DNA of 64,000 nucleotides from Megachile rotundata. Taxonomy: Eukaryota; Arthropoda; Insecta; Hymenoptera; Megachilidae. The DNA lies in the NCBI RefSeq assembly GCF_050947335.1, contig NW_027473317.1, positions 3,348,001 through 3,412,000 on the forward strand. The letters run 5' to 3'. The notes under the pieces are model-generated. The model searched no databases. It was not told the origin of the DNA and saw nothing but the letters and a program-made list of their open reading frames with translations. The number at the start of each line of letters is the position of its first letter. Within the stretch, counting starts at the first letter, position 1. Shown here in pieces: positions 12,674 to 27,253 of the stretch. Position numbers and translations under genes: made by a program.

Positions 12674-15600
12674 TTGTATGATTGTTTCTGTATGATTGTG
12701 ATTGTATGATTGCGATTGTATGATTGTGATTGTATGATTGCGATTATATGACTGTGATCGTATGATTGTGATTGTATGATTGTGATTGTATGATTGTGAT
12801 TGTATGACTGTGATTGTATGATTGTCATTGTATGATTGTGATTGTATGATTGTGATCGTATGATTGTGATCGCATGATTGTGATCGTATGATTGTGATCG
12901 TATGATTGTGATCGTATGATTGTGATCGTATGATTGTGATCGTATGATTGTGATCGTATGATTGCGATGGTATGATTGTGATCGTATGATTGTGATCGTA
13001 TGATTGTGATCGTATGATTGTGATGGTATGATTGTGATTGAATGATTGTGATTGTATGATTGCGATTGTATGATTATGATTGTATGATAGTGATTGTATG
13101 ATTGTGATTGTGTGATTGTGATTGTGAGATTGTGATTGTATGATCGTGATTGTATGATCGTGATTGTGAGATTGTGATTGTATGATTGTGATTGTATGAT
13201 TGTGATCGTATGATTGTGATCGCATGATTGTGATCGTATGATTGTGATTGTATGATTGTGTTTGCGTGATTGTGATTGTGTGATTGTGATTGCGTGATTG
13301 TGATTGTATGATTGTGATTGTATGATTGTGATTGTATGATTGTGATTGTATGATTGCGATTGTATGATTGCGATTGTATGATTGTGATTGTATGATTGTG
13401 ATCGTATGATTGCGATTCTTTGATTGCGATTGTATGATTGTGATTGTATGATTGTGATTGTATGATTGTGATTGTATGATCGTGATTGTATGATCGTGAT
13501 TGTGAGATTCTGATTGTATGATTGTGATTGTATGATTGTGATTGTATGATTGTGATTGTATGATTGTGATTGTATGATTGTGATTGCATGATTGTGACTG
13601 TATGATTGTGATTGTATGATTGTGATTTATGATTGTGATTGTATGATTCTGATTGTATGATTGTGATTGTATGATAGTGATTGTATGATCGTTTCTGTAT
13701 GATTGTGATTGTATGATTGCGATTGTATGATTATGATTGTATGATTGTGATTGTATGATTGTGATTGTGTGATTGTGATTGTGAGATTGTGATTGTATGA
13801 TTTTTATTGTATGATCGTGATTGTATGATCGTGATTGTGAGATTGTGATTGTATGATTGTGATTGTATGATTGTGATTGTATGATTGTGATTGTATGATT
13901 GTGATTGTATGACTGTGATTGTATGATTGTCATTGTATGATTGTGATCGTATGATTGTGATCGTATGATTGTGATCGCATGATTGTGATCGTATGATTGT
14001 GATCGTATGATTGTGATCGTATGATTGTGATCGTATGATTGTGATTGTATGATTGTGTTTGCATGATTGTGATTGTGTGATTGTGATTGCGTGATTGTGA
14101 TTGTATGATTGTAATTGTATGATTGTGATTGTATGATTGTGATTGTATGATTGCGATTGTATGATTGTGATTGTATGATTGTGATTGTATGATTGTGATC
14201 GTATGATTGCGATTCTTTGATTGCGATTGTATGATTGTGATTGTATGATTGTGATTGTATGATAGTGATTGTATGATCGTGATTGTATGATCGTGATTGT
14301 GAGATTGTGATTGTATGATTGTGATTGTATGATTGTGATTGTATGATTGTGATTGTATGATTGTGATTGTATGATTGTGATTGTATGATTGTGATTGTAT
14401 GACTGTGATTGTATGATTGTGATTGTATGATTGTGATTGTATGATTGTGATTGTATGATTGCGATTGTATGATTGTGATTGTCAGATTGTTATTGTATGA
14501 TTGTGATTGTATGATTGTGATTGTATGATTGTGATTGTATGATTGTGATTGTATGATTGTGATTGTATGATTGTGATTGTGAGATTGTGATTGTATGATT
14601 GTGATTGTGTGATTGTTATTGTATGATTGTGATTGTATGATTGTGATTCTTTCATTGCGATTGTATGATTGTGATTGTATGATTGTGATTGTATGATTGT
14701 GATTGTATGATTGTGATTGTATGATTGTGATCGTATGATTGTGGTTGTATAATTAAGGTTGTATGATTGTTTCTGTATGATTGTGATTGTATGATTGCGA
14801 TTGTATGATTGTGATTGTATGATTGTGATTATATGATTGTGATCGTATGATTGTGATTCTTTGATTGCGATTGTATGATTGTGATTGTATGATTGTGATT
14901 GTATGATTGTGATTGTATGATTGCGATTGTATGATTGTGATTGTATGATTGTGATTGTATGATTGTGATCGTATGATTGCGATTCTTTCATTGCGATTGT
15001 ATGATTGTGATTGTATGATTGTGATTGTATGATTGTGATTGTATGATCGTGATTGTATGATCGTGATTGTGAGATTGTGATTGTATGATTGTGATTGTAT
15101 GATTGTGATTGTATGATTGTGATTGCATGATTGTGACTGTATGATTGTGATTGTATGATTGTGATTTATGATTGTGATTGTATGATTCTGATTGTATGAT
15201 TGTGATTGTATGATAGTGATTGTATGATTGTTTCTGTATGATTGTAATTGTATGATTGCGATTGTATGATTATGATTGTATGATTGTGATTGTATGATTG
15301 TGATTGTGTGATTGTGATTGTGAGATTGTGATTGTATGATTTTGATTGTATGATCGTGATTGTATGATCGTGATTGTGAGATTGTGATTGTATGACTGTG
15401 ATTGTATGATTGTGATTGTATGATTGTGATTGTATGATTGTGATTGTATGATTGTGATTGTATGATTGTGATTGTATGATAGTAATTGTATGATTGTGAT
15501 TGTATGATTGTCATTGTATGATTGTGATTGTATGATTGTGATCGTATGATTGTGATCGTGTGATTGTGATCGTATGATTGTGATCGTATGATTGTGATCG

Positions 15601-15798
15601 TATGATTGTGATCGTATGATTGTGATCGTATGATTGTTATCGTATGATTGTGATCGTATGATTGTGATCGTATGATTGTGATCGTATGATTGTGATGGTA
15701 TGATTGTGATTGTATGATTGTGATTGTATGATTGTGATTGTATGATTGTGATTGTATGATTGTGATTGTATGATTGTGATCGTATGATTGTGATTCTT

Positions 15799-15879
15799 TG
15801 ATTGCGATTGTATGATTGCGATTGTATGATTGCGATTGTATGATTGCGATTGTATGATTGCGATTGTATGATTGGGATT
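15799..15879. repeat. GCG run, 5 units (HOR copy 2)
   Basis: Counterpart of 8580-8660 at +7219 bp, ending in the same GGG unit (15874). Confidence 0.92.
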
Positions 15880-16496
15880 GTATGATTGTGATTGTATGAT
15901 TGTGATTGTATGATTGTGATTGTATGATTGTGATTGTGTGATTGTGATTGTATGATAGTGATTGTATGATTGTGATTGTATGATTGTGATTGTATGATTG
16001 TGATTGTATGATTGTGATTGTATGATTGTGATTGTATGATTGTGATTGTATGATTGTGATCGTATGATTGTGATCGTATGATTGTGATCGTATGATTGTG
16101 GTCGTATGATTGTGATCGTATGATTGTGATCGTATGATTGTGATCGTATGATTGTGATCGTATGATTGTGATCGTATGATTGTGACTGTATGATTGTGAT
16201 TGTATGATTGTGATTGTGTGATTGTGATTGTATGATTGTGATTGTATGATTGTGATTGTATGATTGTGATTGTATGATTGTGATTGTACGATTGTGATTG
16301 CATGATTGTGATTGTATGATTGTGATTGTATGATTGTGATTGTATGATTGTGATTGTATGATAGTGATTGTATGATTGTTTCTGTATGATTGTGATTGTA
16401 TGATTGCGATTGTATGATTATGATTGTATGATAGTGATTGTATGATTGTGATTGTGTGATTGTGATTGTGAGATTGTGATATTATGATCGTGATTT

Positions 16497-16690
16497 TATG
16501 ATCGTGATTGTGAGATTGTGATTGTATGATTGTGATTGTATGATTGTGATCGTATGATTGTGATCGTATGATTGTGATCGTATGATTGTGATTGTATGAT
16601 TGTGTTTGCATGATTGTGATTGTGTGATTGTGATTGCGTGATTGTGATTGTATGATTGTGATTGTATGATTGTGATTGTATGATTGTGAT
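16497..16690. repeat. Truncated start of a third copy of the 7.2 kb repeat
   Basis: The sequence continues to match 9278-9470, including GTGTTTGCATG near 16607 and GATTGCGTG near 16630. It diverges near 16690, where GCG units replace the GATCGTG pair expected from copies 1 and 2. Confidence 0.75.
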
Positions 16691-19140
16691 TGTATGATTG
16701 CGATTGTATGATTGCGATTGTATGATTGCGATTGTATGATTGTGATTGTATGATTGTGATCGTATGATTGCGATTCTTTGATTGCGATTTTATGATTGTG
16801 ATTGTATGATTGTGATTGTATGATTGTGATTGTATGATCGTGATTGTATGATCGTGATTGTGAGATTGTGATTGTATGATTGTGATTGTATGATTGTGAT
16901 TGTATGATTGTGATTGTATGATTGTGATTGCATGATTGTGACTGTATGATTGTGATTGTATGATTGTGATTGTATGATTGTGATTGTATGATTGTGATTG
17001 TATGATTGTGATTGTATGATTGTGATTGTATGATTGTGATCGTATGATTGTGATTGTAAGATTGTGATTGTGTGATTGCGATTGTATGATTGTGACTGTA
17101 TGATTGTGATTGTATGAATGTGATTGTTTGATTGTGATCGTATGATTGTGATCGTATGATTGTGATTCTTTGATTGCGATTCTATGATTGTGATTGTATG
17201 ATTGTGATTGTATGATTGTGATTGTATGATTGCGATTGTATGATTGCGATTGTATGATTGTGATTGTATGATTGTGATTGTATGATTGTGATTGTATGAT
17301 TGTGATTGTATGATTGTGATTGTATGATTGTGATTGTATGATTGTGATTGTGTGATTGTGATTGTATGATTGTGATTGTATGATTGTGATAGTATGATTG
17401 TGATTGTATGATTGTGATCGTATGATTGTGACTGTAAGTTTGTGACTGTGTGATTGCGATTGTATGATTGTGACTGTATGATTGTGATTGTATGATTGTC
17501 ATTGCATGATTGTGATTGTATGATTATGATTGTATGATCGCGATTGTATGATTGTGATTGTGTGATTGTGATTGTATGATTTTGATTGTATGATTGTGAT
17601 TGTATGATTTTGATTGTATGATTGTGATTGTATGATTGTGATTGTATGATTGTGATCGTATGATTGTGATTGTAAGATTGTGATTGTGTGATTGCGATTG
17701 TATGATTGTGACTGTATGATTGTTATTGTATGATTGTCATTGTATGATTGTGATTGTATGATTATGATTGTATGATTGTGATTGTATGATTGTGATCGTG
17801 TGATTGTGATTGTATCATTTTCATTGTATGATTGTGATTGTTTGATTGTGATTGTATGATTATGATCGTATGATTGTGATTGTATGATTGTGATTGTATG
17901 ATTGTGATTGTATGATTGTGATTGTATGATTGTGATTGTATGATTGTGATTGTATGATTGTGATTGTATGATTGTGATTGTATGATTGTGATTGTATGAT
18001 TGTGATTGTATGATTGTGATTGTATGATTGTGATTGTATGATTGTGATTGTCAGATTGTGATTGTATGATTGTGATTGTATGATTGTGATTGTATGATTG
18101 TGATTGTATGATTGTGATTGTATGATTGTGATTGTATGATTGTGATTGTATGATTGTGATTGTGAGATTGTGATTGTATGATTGTGATTGTGTGATTGTT
18201 ATTGTATGATTGTGATTGTATGATTGTGATTCTTTCATTGCGATTGTATGATTGTGATTGTATGATTGTGATTGTATGATTGTGATCGTATGATTGTGAT
18301 TGTATGATTGTGATCGTATGATTGTGGTTGTATAATTAAGGTTGTATGATTGTTTCTGTATGATTGTGATTGTATGATTGCGATTGTATGATTGTGATTG
18401 TATGATTGTGATTATATGATTGTGATCGTATGATTGTGATTCTTTGATTGCGATTGTATGATTGTGATTGTATGATTGTGATTGTATGATTGTGATTGTA
18501 TGATTGTGATTGTATGATTGCGATTGTATGATTGTGATTGTATGATTGTGATTGTATGATTGTGATCGTATGATTGCGATTCTTTGATTGCGATTGTATG
18601 ATTGTGATTGTATGATTGTGATTGTATGATTGTGATTGTATGATTGTGATTGTATGATCGTGATTGTATGATCGTGATTGTGAGATTGTGATTGTATGAT
18701 TGTGATTGTATGATTGTGATTGTATGATTGTGATTGTATGATTGTGATTGCATGATTGTGACTGTATGATTGTGATTGTATGATTGTGATTTATGATTGT
18801 GATTGTATGATTCTGATTGTATGATTGTGATTGTATGATAGTGATTGTATGATTGTTTCTGTATGATTGTAATTGTATGATTGCTATTGTATGATTATGA
18901 TTGTATGATTGTGATTGTATGATTGTGGTTGTGTGATTGTGATTGTGAGATTGTGATTGTATGATTTTGATTGTATGATCGTGATTGTATGATCGTGATT
19001 GTGAGATTGTGATTGTATGACTGTGATTGTATGATTGTGATTGTATGATTGTGATTGTATGATTGTGATTGTATGATTGTGATTGTATGATAGTAATTGT
19101 ATGATTGTGATTGTATGATTGTCATTGTATGATTGTGATT
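16620..19140. repeat. Mosaic block S1, copy 1
   Basis: It matches 34094-36446 at offsets of 17474 bp (left) and 17320-17306 bp (right). Shared private variants include GAATGTG near 17117, GATTCTATG near 17180, TAAGTTTGTGACTG near 17437 and GCTATTG at 18883 (36189 in copy 2). The offset change is explained by an 11-unit deletion in copy 2 near 35.0 kb. Confidence 0.8.
17538..18341. repeat. TCGCGA to TAATTAAGG block (795-bp spacing)
   Basis: It carries the order GTAAGATTG, GTTATTG, GTCATTG, GTCAGATTG, GTGAGATTG, GTTATTG, GATTCTTTCATTG and TAATTAAGG. A run of consensus units lies between about 17880 and 18050. Confidence 0.85.
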
Positions 19141-19451
19141 GTATGATTGTGATCGTATGATTGTGATCGTGTGATTGTGATCGTATGATTGTGATCGTAT
19201 GATTGTGGTCGTATGATTGTGATCGTATGATTGTGATCGTATGATTGTGATCGTATGATTGTGATCGTATGATTGTGATCGTATGATTGTGATGGTATGA
19301 TTGTGATCGTATGATTGTGATCGTATGATTGTGATCGTATGATTGTGATCGTATGATTGTGATGGTATGATTGTGATTGTATGATTGTGATTGTATGATT
19401 GTGATTGTATGATTGTGATCGTATGATTGTGATCGTATGATTGTGATTCTT

Positions 19452-19660
19452 TGATTGCGATTGTATGATTGCGATTGTAGGATTGCGATTGTATGATTGC
19501 GATTGTATGATTGCGATTGTATGATTGCGATTGTATGATTGCGATTGTATGATTGCGATTGTATGATTGCGATTGTATGATTGCGATTGTATGATTGCGA
19601 TTGTATGATTGCGATTGTATGATTGCGATTGTATGATTGCGATTGTATGATTGCGATTGT
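19452..19660. repeat. GCG run, 15 units (longest)
   Basis: GCG every 14 bp from 19457 to 19653, with a TAGGATTG junction near 19481. It opens after GATTCTTTG. Confidence 0.93.
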
Positions 19661-20377
19661 ATGATTGTGATTGTATGATTGTGATTGTATGATTGTGATT
19701 GCATGATTGTGATTGTATGATTGTGATTGTGTGATTGTGATTGTGAGATTGTGATTGTATGATTTTGATTGTATGATCGTGATTGTATGATCGTGATTGT
19801 GAGATTGTGATTGCATGATTGTGATTGTATGATTGTGATTGTATGATTGTGATTGTATGATTGTGATTGTATGATTGTGATTGTATGATAGTGATTGTAT
19901 GATTGTGGTTGTATGATTGTGATTGTATGATTGTGATCGTATGATTGTGATCGTATGATTGTGATTGTATGATTGTGATTGTATGATTGTGTTTGCATGA
20001 TTGTGATTGTGTGATTGTGATTGCGTGATTGTGACTGTATGATTGTGATTGTATGATTGTGATTTATGATTGTGATTGTATGATTCTGATTGTATGATTG
20101 TGATTGTATGATAGTGATTGTATGATTGTTTCTGTATGATTGTGATTGTATGATTGCGATTGTATGATTATGATTGTATGATTGTGATTGTATGATTGTG
20201 ATTGTATGATTGTGATTGTATGATTGTGATAGTATGATTGTGATTGTATGATTGTGATCGTATGATTGTGACTGTAAGTTTGTGACTGTGTGATTGCGAT
20301 TGTATGATTGTGACTGTATGATTGTGATTGTATGATTGTCATTGTATGATTGTGATTGTAGGATTATGATTGTATGA

Positions 20378-21139
20378 TCGCGATTGTATGATTGTGATTG
20401 TGTGATTGTGATTGTATGATTTTGATTGTATGATTGTGATTGTATGATTTTGATTGTATGATTGTGATTGTATGATTGTGATTGTATGATTGTGATCGTA
20501 TGATTGTGATTGTAAGATTGTGATTGTGTGATTGCGATTGTATGATTGTGACTGTATGATTGTTATTGTATGATTGTCATTGTATGATTGTGATTGTATG
20601 ATTATGATTGTATGATTGTGATTGTATGATTGTGATCGTGTGATTGTGATTGTATGATTTTCATTGTATGATTGTGATTGTTTGATTGTGATTGTATGAT
20701 TATGATCGTATGATTGTGATTGTATGATTGTGATTGTATGATTGTCATTGTATGATTGTGATTGTATGATTGTGATTGTATGATTGTGATTGTATGATTG
20801 TGATTGTATGATTGTGATTGTATGATTGTGATTGTATGATTGTGATTGTATGATTGTGATTGTCAGATTGTGATTGTATGATTGTGATTGTATGATTGTG
20901 ATTGTATGATTGTGATTGTATGATTGTGATTGTATGATTGTGATTGTATGATTGTGATTGTGAGATTGTGATTGTATGATTGTGATTGTGTGATTGTTAT
21001 TGTATGATTGTGATTGTATGATTGTGATTCTTTCATTGCGATTGTATGATTGTGATTGTATGATTGTGATTGTATGATTGTGATTGTATGATTGTGATTG
21101 TATGATTGTGATCGTATGATTGTGGTTGTATAATTAAGG
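20378..21139. repeat. TCGCGA to TAATTAAGG block (753-bp spacing)
   Basis: Same variant order as the other members of this block family. The preceding unit is GTAGGATTATG instead of GTATGATTATG. Confidence 0.85.
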
Positions 21140-21382
21140 TTGTATGATTGTTTCTGTATGATTGTGATTGTATGATTGCGATTGTATGATTGTGATTGTA
21201 TGATTGTGATTATATGATTGTGATCGTATGATTGTGATTGTATGATTGTGATTGTATGATTGTGATTGTATGACTGTGATTGTATGATTGTCATTGGATG
21301 ATTGTGATTGTATGATTGTGATCGTATGATTGTGATCGTATGATTGTGATCGTATGATTGTGATCGTATGATTGTGATTCTT

Positions 21383-21551
21383 TGATTGCGATTGTATGAT
21401 TGCGATTGTAGGATTGCGATTGTATGATTGCGATTGTATGATTGCGATTGTATGATTGCGATTGTATGATTGCGATTGTATGATTGCGATTGTATGATTG
21501 CGATTGTATGATTGCGATTGTATGATTGCGATTGTATGATTGCGATTGTAT
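21383..21551. repeat. GCG run, 12 units
   Basis: GCG from 21388 to 21542 at 14-bp steps, opening after GATTCTTTG. Confidence 0.92.
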
Positions 21552-21959
21552 GATTGTGATTGTATGATTGTGATTGTATGATTGTGATTGTATGATTGTG
21601 ATTGTATGATCGTGATTGTATGATCGTGATTGTGAGATTGTGATTGTATGATTGTGATTGTATGATTCTGATCGTATGATTGTGATCGTATGATTGTGAT
21701 TGTATGATTGTTTCTGTATGATTGTGATTGTATGATTGCGATTGTATGATTATGATTGTATGATTGTGATTGTATGTTTGTGATTGTATGATTGTGATTG
21801 TATGATTGTGATAGTATGATTGTGATTGTATGATTGTGATCGTATGATTGTGACTGTAAGTTTGTGACTGTGTGATTGCGATTGTATGATTGTGACTGTA
21901 TGATTGTGATTGTATGATTGTCATTGTATGATTGTGATTGTATGATTATGATTGTATGA

Positions 21960-22735
21960 TCGCGATTGTATGATTGTGATTGTGTGATTGTGATTGTATG
22001 ATTTTGATTGTATGATTGTGATTGTATGATTTTGATTGTATGATTGTGATTGTATGATTGTGATTGTATGATTGTGATCGTATGATTGTGATTGTAATAT
22101 TGTGATTGTGTGATTGCGATTGTATGATTGTGACTGTATGATTGTTATTGTATGATTGTCATTGTATGATTGTGATTGTATGATTATGATTGTATGATTG
22201 TGATTGTATGATTGTGATCGTGTGATTGTGATTGTATGATTTTCATTGTATGATTGTGATTGTTTGATTGTGATTGTATGATTATGATCGTATGATTGTG
22301 ATTGTATGATTGTGATTGTATGATTGTGATTGTATGATTGTCATTGCATGATTGTGATTGTATGATTGTGATTGTATGATGGTGATTGTATGATTGTGAT
22401 TGTATGATTGTGATTGTATGATTGTGATTGTATGATTGTGATTGTATGATTGTGATTGTCAGATTGTGATTGTATGATTGTGATTGTATGATTGTGATTG
22501 TATGATTGTGATTGTATGATTGTGATTGTATGATTGTGATTGTATGATTGTGATTGTGAGATTGTGATTGTATGATTGTGATTGTGTGATTGTTATTGTA
22601 TGATTGTGATTGTACGATTGTGATTCTTTCATTGCGATTGTATGATTGTGATTGTATGATTGTGATTGTATGATTGTGATTGTATGATTGTGATTGTATG
22701 ATTGTGATCGTATGATTGTGGTTGTATAATTAAGG
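21960..22735. repeat. TCGCGA to TAATTAAGG block (767-bp spacing)
   Basis: Tandem neighbour of the 20378 block at +1582 to +1596 bp. Private changes include GTAATATTG near 22094, GATGGTG near 22379 and GTACGATTG near 22613. Confidence 0.85.
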
Positions 22736-23146
22736 TTGTATGATTGTTTCTGTATGATTGTGATTGTATGATTGCGATTGTATGATTGCGATTGTATGAT
22801 TGTGATTATATGATTGTGATCGTATGATTGTGATTGTATGATTGTGATTGTATGACTGTGATTGTATGATTGTCATTGTATGATTGTGATTGTATGATTG
22901 TGATCGTATGATTGTGATCGTATGATTGTGATCGTATGATTGTGATCGTATGATTGTGATCGTATGATTGTGATCGTATGATTGTGATCGTATGATTGTG
23001 ATGGTATGATTGTGATCGTATGATTGTGATCGTATGATTGTGATCGTATGATTGTGATGGTATGATTGTGATTGTATGATTGTGATTGTATGATTGTGAT
23101 TGTATGATTGTGATTGTATGATTGTGATCGTATGATTGTGATTCTT

Positions 23147-23330
23147 TGATTGCGATTGTATGATTGCGATTGTAGGATTGCGATTGTAGGATTGCGATTG
23201 TATGATTGCGATTGTATGATTGCGATTGTATGATTGCGATTGTATGATTGCGATTGTATGATTGCGATTGTATGATTGCGATTGTATGATTGCGATTGTA
23301 TGATTGCGATTGTATGATTTCGATTGTATG
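23147..23330. repeat. GCG run, 12 units plus a TCG unit
   Basis: GCG from 23152 to 23306, then TCG at 23320 (GATTTCG). Two TAGGATTG junctions. It passes straight into a 16-unit GATCG run. Confidence 0.92.
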
Positions 23331-23332
23331 AT

Positions 23333-23556
23333 TGTGATCGTATGATTGTGATCGTATGATTGTGATCGTATGATTGTGATCGTATGATTGTGATCGTATG
23401 ATTGTGATCGTATGATTGTGATCGTATGATTGTGATCGTATGATTGTGATCGTATGATTGTGATCGTATGATTGTGATCGTATGATTGTGATCGTATGAT
23501 TGTGATCGTATGATTGTGATCGTATGATTGTGATCGTATGATTGTGATCGTATGAT
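23333..23556. repeat. GATCG run, 16 units (longest)
   Basis: TCG from 23338 to 23548 at 14-bp steps without interruption, ended by GATAGTAATTG. Confidence 0.92.
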
Positions 23557-24968
23557 AGTAATTGTATGATTGTGACTGTATGATTGTGATTGTATGATTG
23601 TGATTGTGTGATTGTGATTGTATGATTGTGATTGTATGATTGTGATTGTATGATTGTGATTGTATGATTGTGATTGTATGATTGTGATTGTATGATTGTG
23701 ATTGCATGATTGTGATTGTATGATTGTGATTGTATGATCGTGATTGTATGATCGTGATTGTGAGATTGTGATTGTATGATTGTGATTGTATGATTCTGAT
23801 CGTATGATTGTGATCGTATGATTGTGATCGTATGGTTGTGATTGTATGATTGTGTTTGCATGATTGTGATTGTGTGATTGTGATTGCGTGATTGTGATTG
23901 TATGATTGTGATTGTATGATTGTGATTGTATGATTGCGATTGTATGATTGTGATTGTATGATTGTGATTGTATGATTGTGATCGTATGATTGCGATTCTT
24001 TGATTGCGATTGTATGATTGTGATTGTATGATTGTGATTGTATGATTGTGATTGTATGATTGTGATTGTATGATCGTGATTGTATGATCGTGATTGTGAG
24101 ATTGTGATTGTATGATTGTGATTGTATGATTGTGATTGTATGATTGTGATTGTATGATTGTGATTGCATGATTGTGACTGTATGATTGTGATTGTATGAT
24201 TGTGATTTATGATTGTGATTGTATGATTCTGATTGTATGATTGTGATTGTATGATAGTGATTGTATGATTGTTTCTGTATGATTGTGATTGTATGATTGC
24301 GATTGTATGATTATGACTGTATGATTGTGATTGTATGATTGTGATTGTGTGATTGTGATTGTGAGATTGTGATTGTATGATTTTGATTGTATGATCGTGA
24401 TTGTATGATCGTGATTGTGAGATTGTGATTGTATGATTGTGATTGTATGATTGTGATTGTATGATTGTGATTGTATGATTGTGATTGTATGATTGTGATT
24501 GTATGATAGTGATTGTATGATTGTGATTGTATGCTTGTCATTGTATGATTGTGATTGTATGATTGTGATCGTATGATTGTGATTGTATGATTGTGATTGT
24601 ATGATTGTGATTGTGTGATTGTGATTGTGTGATTGTGATTGAATGATTCTGATTGTATGATTGTGATTGTATGATTGTGATTGTATGATCGTGATTGTAT
24701 GATAGTGATTGTATGATTGTTTCTGTATGATTGTGATTGTATGATTGCGATTGTATGATTATGATTGTATGATTGTGATTGTATGTTTGTGATTGTATGA
24801 TTGTGATTGTATGATTGTGATAGTATGATTGTGATTGTATGATTGTGATCGTATGATTGCGACTGTAAGTTTGTGACTGTGTGATTGCGATTGTATGATT
24901 CTGACTGTATGATTGTGATTGTATGATTGTCATTGTATGATTGTGATTGTATGATTATGATTGTATGA

Positions 24969-25786
24969 TCGCGATTGTATGATTGTGATTGTGTGATTGT
25001 GATTGTATGATTTTGATTGTATGATTGTGATTGTATGATTTTGATTGTATGATTGTGATTGTATGATTGTGATTGTATGATTGTGATCGTATGATTGTGA
25101 TTGTAAGATTGTGATTGTGTGATTGCGATTGTATGATTGTGACTGTATGATTGTTATTGTATGATTGTCATTGTATGATTGTGATTGTATGATTATGATT
25201 GTATGATTGTGATTGTATGATTGTGATCGTGTGATTGTGATTGTATGATTTTCATTGTATGATTGTGATTGTTTGATTGTGATTGTATGATTATGATCGT
25301 ATGATTGTGATTGTATGATTGTGATTGTATGATTGTGATTGTATGATTGTGATTGTATGATTTTGATTGTATGATTGTGATTGTATGATTGTGATTGTAT
25401 GATTGTGATTGAATGATTGTGATTGTATGATTGTGATTGTATGATTGTGATTGTATGATTGTGATTGTCAGATTGTGATTGTATGATTGTGATTGTATGA
25501 TTGTGATTGTATGATTGTGATTGTATGATTGTGATTGTATGATTGTGATTGTATGATTGTGATTGTATGATTGTGATTGTATGATTGTGATTGTGAGATT
25601 GTGATTGTATGATTGTGATTGTGTGATTGTTATTGTATGATTGTGATTGTATGATTGTGATTCTTTCATTGCGATTGTATGATTGTGATTGTATGATTGT
25701 GATTGTATGATTGTGATTGTATGATTGTGATTGTATGATTGTGATTGTATGATTGTGATCGTATGATTGTGGTTGTATAATTAAGG
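24969..25786. repeat. TCGCGA to TAATTAAGG block (809-bp spacing)
   Basis: The longest of the ordinary members. Extra consensus units and a GATTGAATG unit (near 25408) account for the length, in whole 14-bp steps. Confidence 0.85.
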
Positions 25787-26500
25787 TTGTATGATTGTTT
25801 CTGTATGATTGTGATTGTATGATTGCGATTGTATGATTGTGATTGTATGATTGTGATTATATGATTGTGATCGTATGATTGTGATTCTTTGATTGCGATT
25901 GTATGATTGTGATTGTATGATTGTGATTGTATGATTGTGATTGTATGATTGCGATTGTATGATTGTGATTGTATGATTGTGATTGTATGATTGTGATCGT
26001 ATGATTGCGATTCTTTGATTGCGATTGTATGATTGTGATTGTATGATTGTGATTGTATGATTGTGATTGTATGATCGTGATTGTATGATCGTGATTGTGA
26101 GATTGTGATTGTATGATTGTGATTGTATGATTGTGATTGCATGATTGTGACTGTATGATTGTGATTGTATGATTGTGATTTATGATTGTGATTGTATGAT
26201 TCTGATTGTATGATTGTGATTGTATGATAGTGATTGTATGATTGTTTCTGTATGATTGTAATTGTATGATTGCGATTGTATGATTATGATTGTATGATTG
26301 TGATTGTATGATTGTGATTGTGTGATTGTGATTGTGAGATTGTGATTGTATGATTTTGATTGTATGATCGTGATTGTATGATCGTGATTGTGAGATTGTG
26401 ATTGTATGACTGTGATTGTATGATTGTGATTGTATGATTGTGATTGTATGATTGTGATTGTATGATTGTGATTGTATGATTGTGATTGCATGATTGTGAC
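25193..26500. repeat. Block repeated ~31.3 kb downstream
   Basis: The TAATTAAGG at 25778 and the 13-bp unit at 26177 recur at 57123 and 57522, both at an offset of 31345 bp. The right part (25.67-26.16 kb) also resembles 32.38-32.9 kb. Confidence 0.78.
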
Positions 26501-27253
26501 TGTATGATTGTGATTGTATGATTGTGATTTATGATTGTGATTGTATGATTCTGATTGTATGATTGTGATTGTATGATAGTGATTGTATGATTGTTTCTGT
26601 ATGATTGTGATTGTATGATTGCGATTGTATGATTATGATTGCATGATTGTGATTGTATGATTGTGATTGTGTGATTGTGATTGTGAGATTGTGATTGTAT
26701 GATTTTGATTGTATGATCGTGATTGTATGATCGTGATTGTGAGATTGTGATTGTATGATTGTGATTGTATGATTGTGATTGTATGATTGTGATTGTATGA
26801 TTGTGATTGTATGATTGTGATTGTATGATAGTGATTGTATGATTGTGGTTGTATGATTGTGATTGTATGATTGTGATCGTATGATTGTGATCGTATGATT
26901 GTGATTGTATGATTGTGATTGTATGATTGTGTTTGCATGATTGTGATTGTGTGATTGTGATTGCGTGATTGTGACTGTATGATTGTGATTGTATGATTGT
27001 GATTTATGATTGTGATTGTATGATTCTGATTGTATGATTGTGATTGTATGATAGTGATTGTATGATTGTTTCTGTATGATTGTGATTGTATGATTGCGAT
27101 TGTATGATTATGATTGTATGTTTGTGATTGTATGATTGTGATTGTATGATTGTGATAGTATGATTGTGATTATATGATTGTGATCGTATGATTGTGATTG
27201 TATGATTGTGATTGTATGATTGTGATTGTATGACTGTGATTGTATGATTGTCA
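26501..27253. repeat. Satellite segment with a 475-bp spaced pair of 13-bp units
   Basis: 13-bp units at 26526 and 27001 are 475 bp apart, the same spacing as 28722/29197 and 53508/53983. The segment includes a GATTGCATG unit near 26640 shared with those other two sites. Confidence 0.8.

Larger units (their letters stand above)
9278..16496. repeat. 7.22 kb higher-order repeat, copy 2
   Basis: Head-to-tail with copy 1 and of the same orientation. The offset is 7163 bp up to at least 13624, 7177 bp at 14750-15163, and 7219 bp at 16480 (GATATTATGATCG, also at 9261). It therefore gained four units in register. Scattered single-base differences from copy 1 are visible, for example GATTTTG near 10990 where copy 1 has GATTCTG near 3828. 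Confidence 0.92.
19141..22726. repeat. Satellite mosaic with a ~1.59 kb internal repeat
   Basis: It contains a GATCG run, the longest GCG run of the window (19452-19660) and a repeated TCGCGA to TAATTAAGG block. That block is seen at 20378-21139 and again at 21960-22735, offset 1582-1596 bp. No gene is present. Confidence 0.8.
22727..25786. repeat. Mosaic block C, copy 1
   Basis: It runs from one TAATTAAGG marker to another. It shares its marker order with 29329-32499 (offset 6602 bp at the left, 6574 bp in the middle) and with 54115-57131. It includes the 16-unit GATCG run, the longest in the window. Confidence 0.8.
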
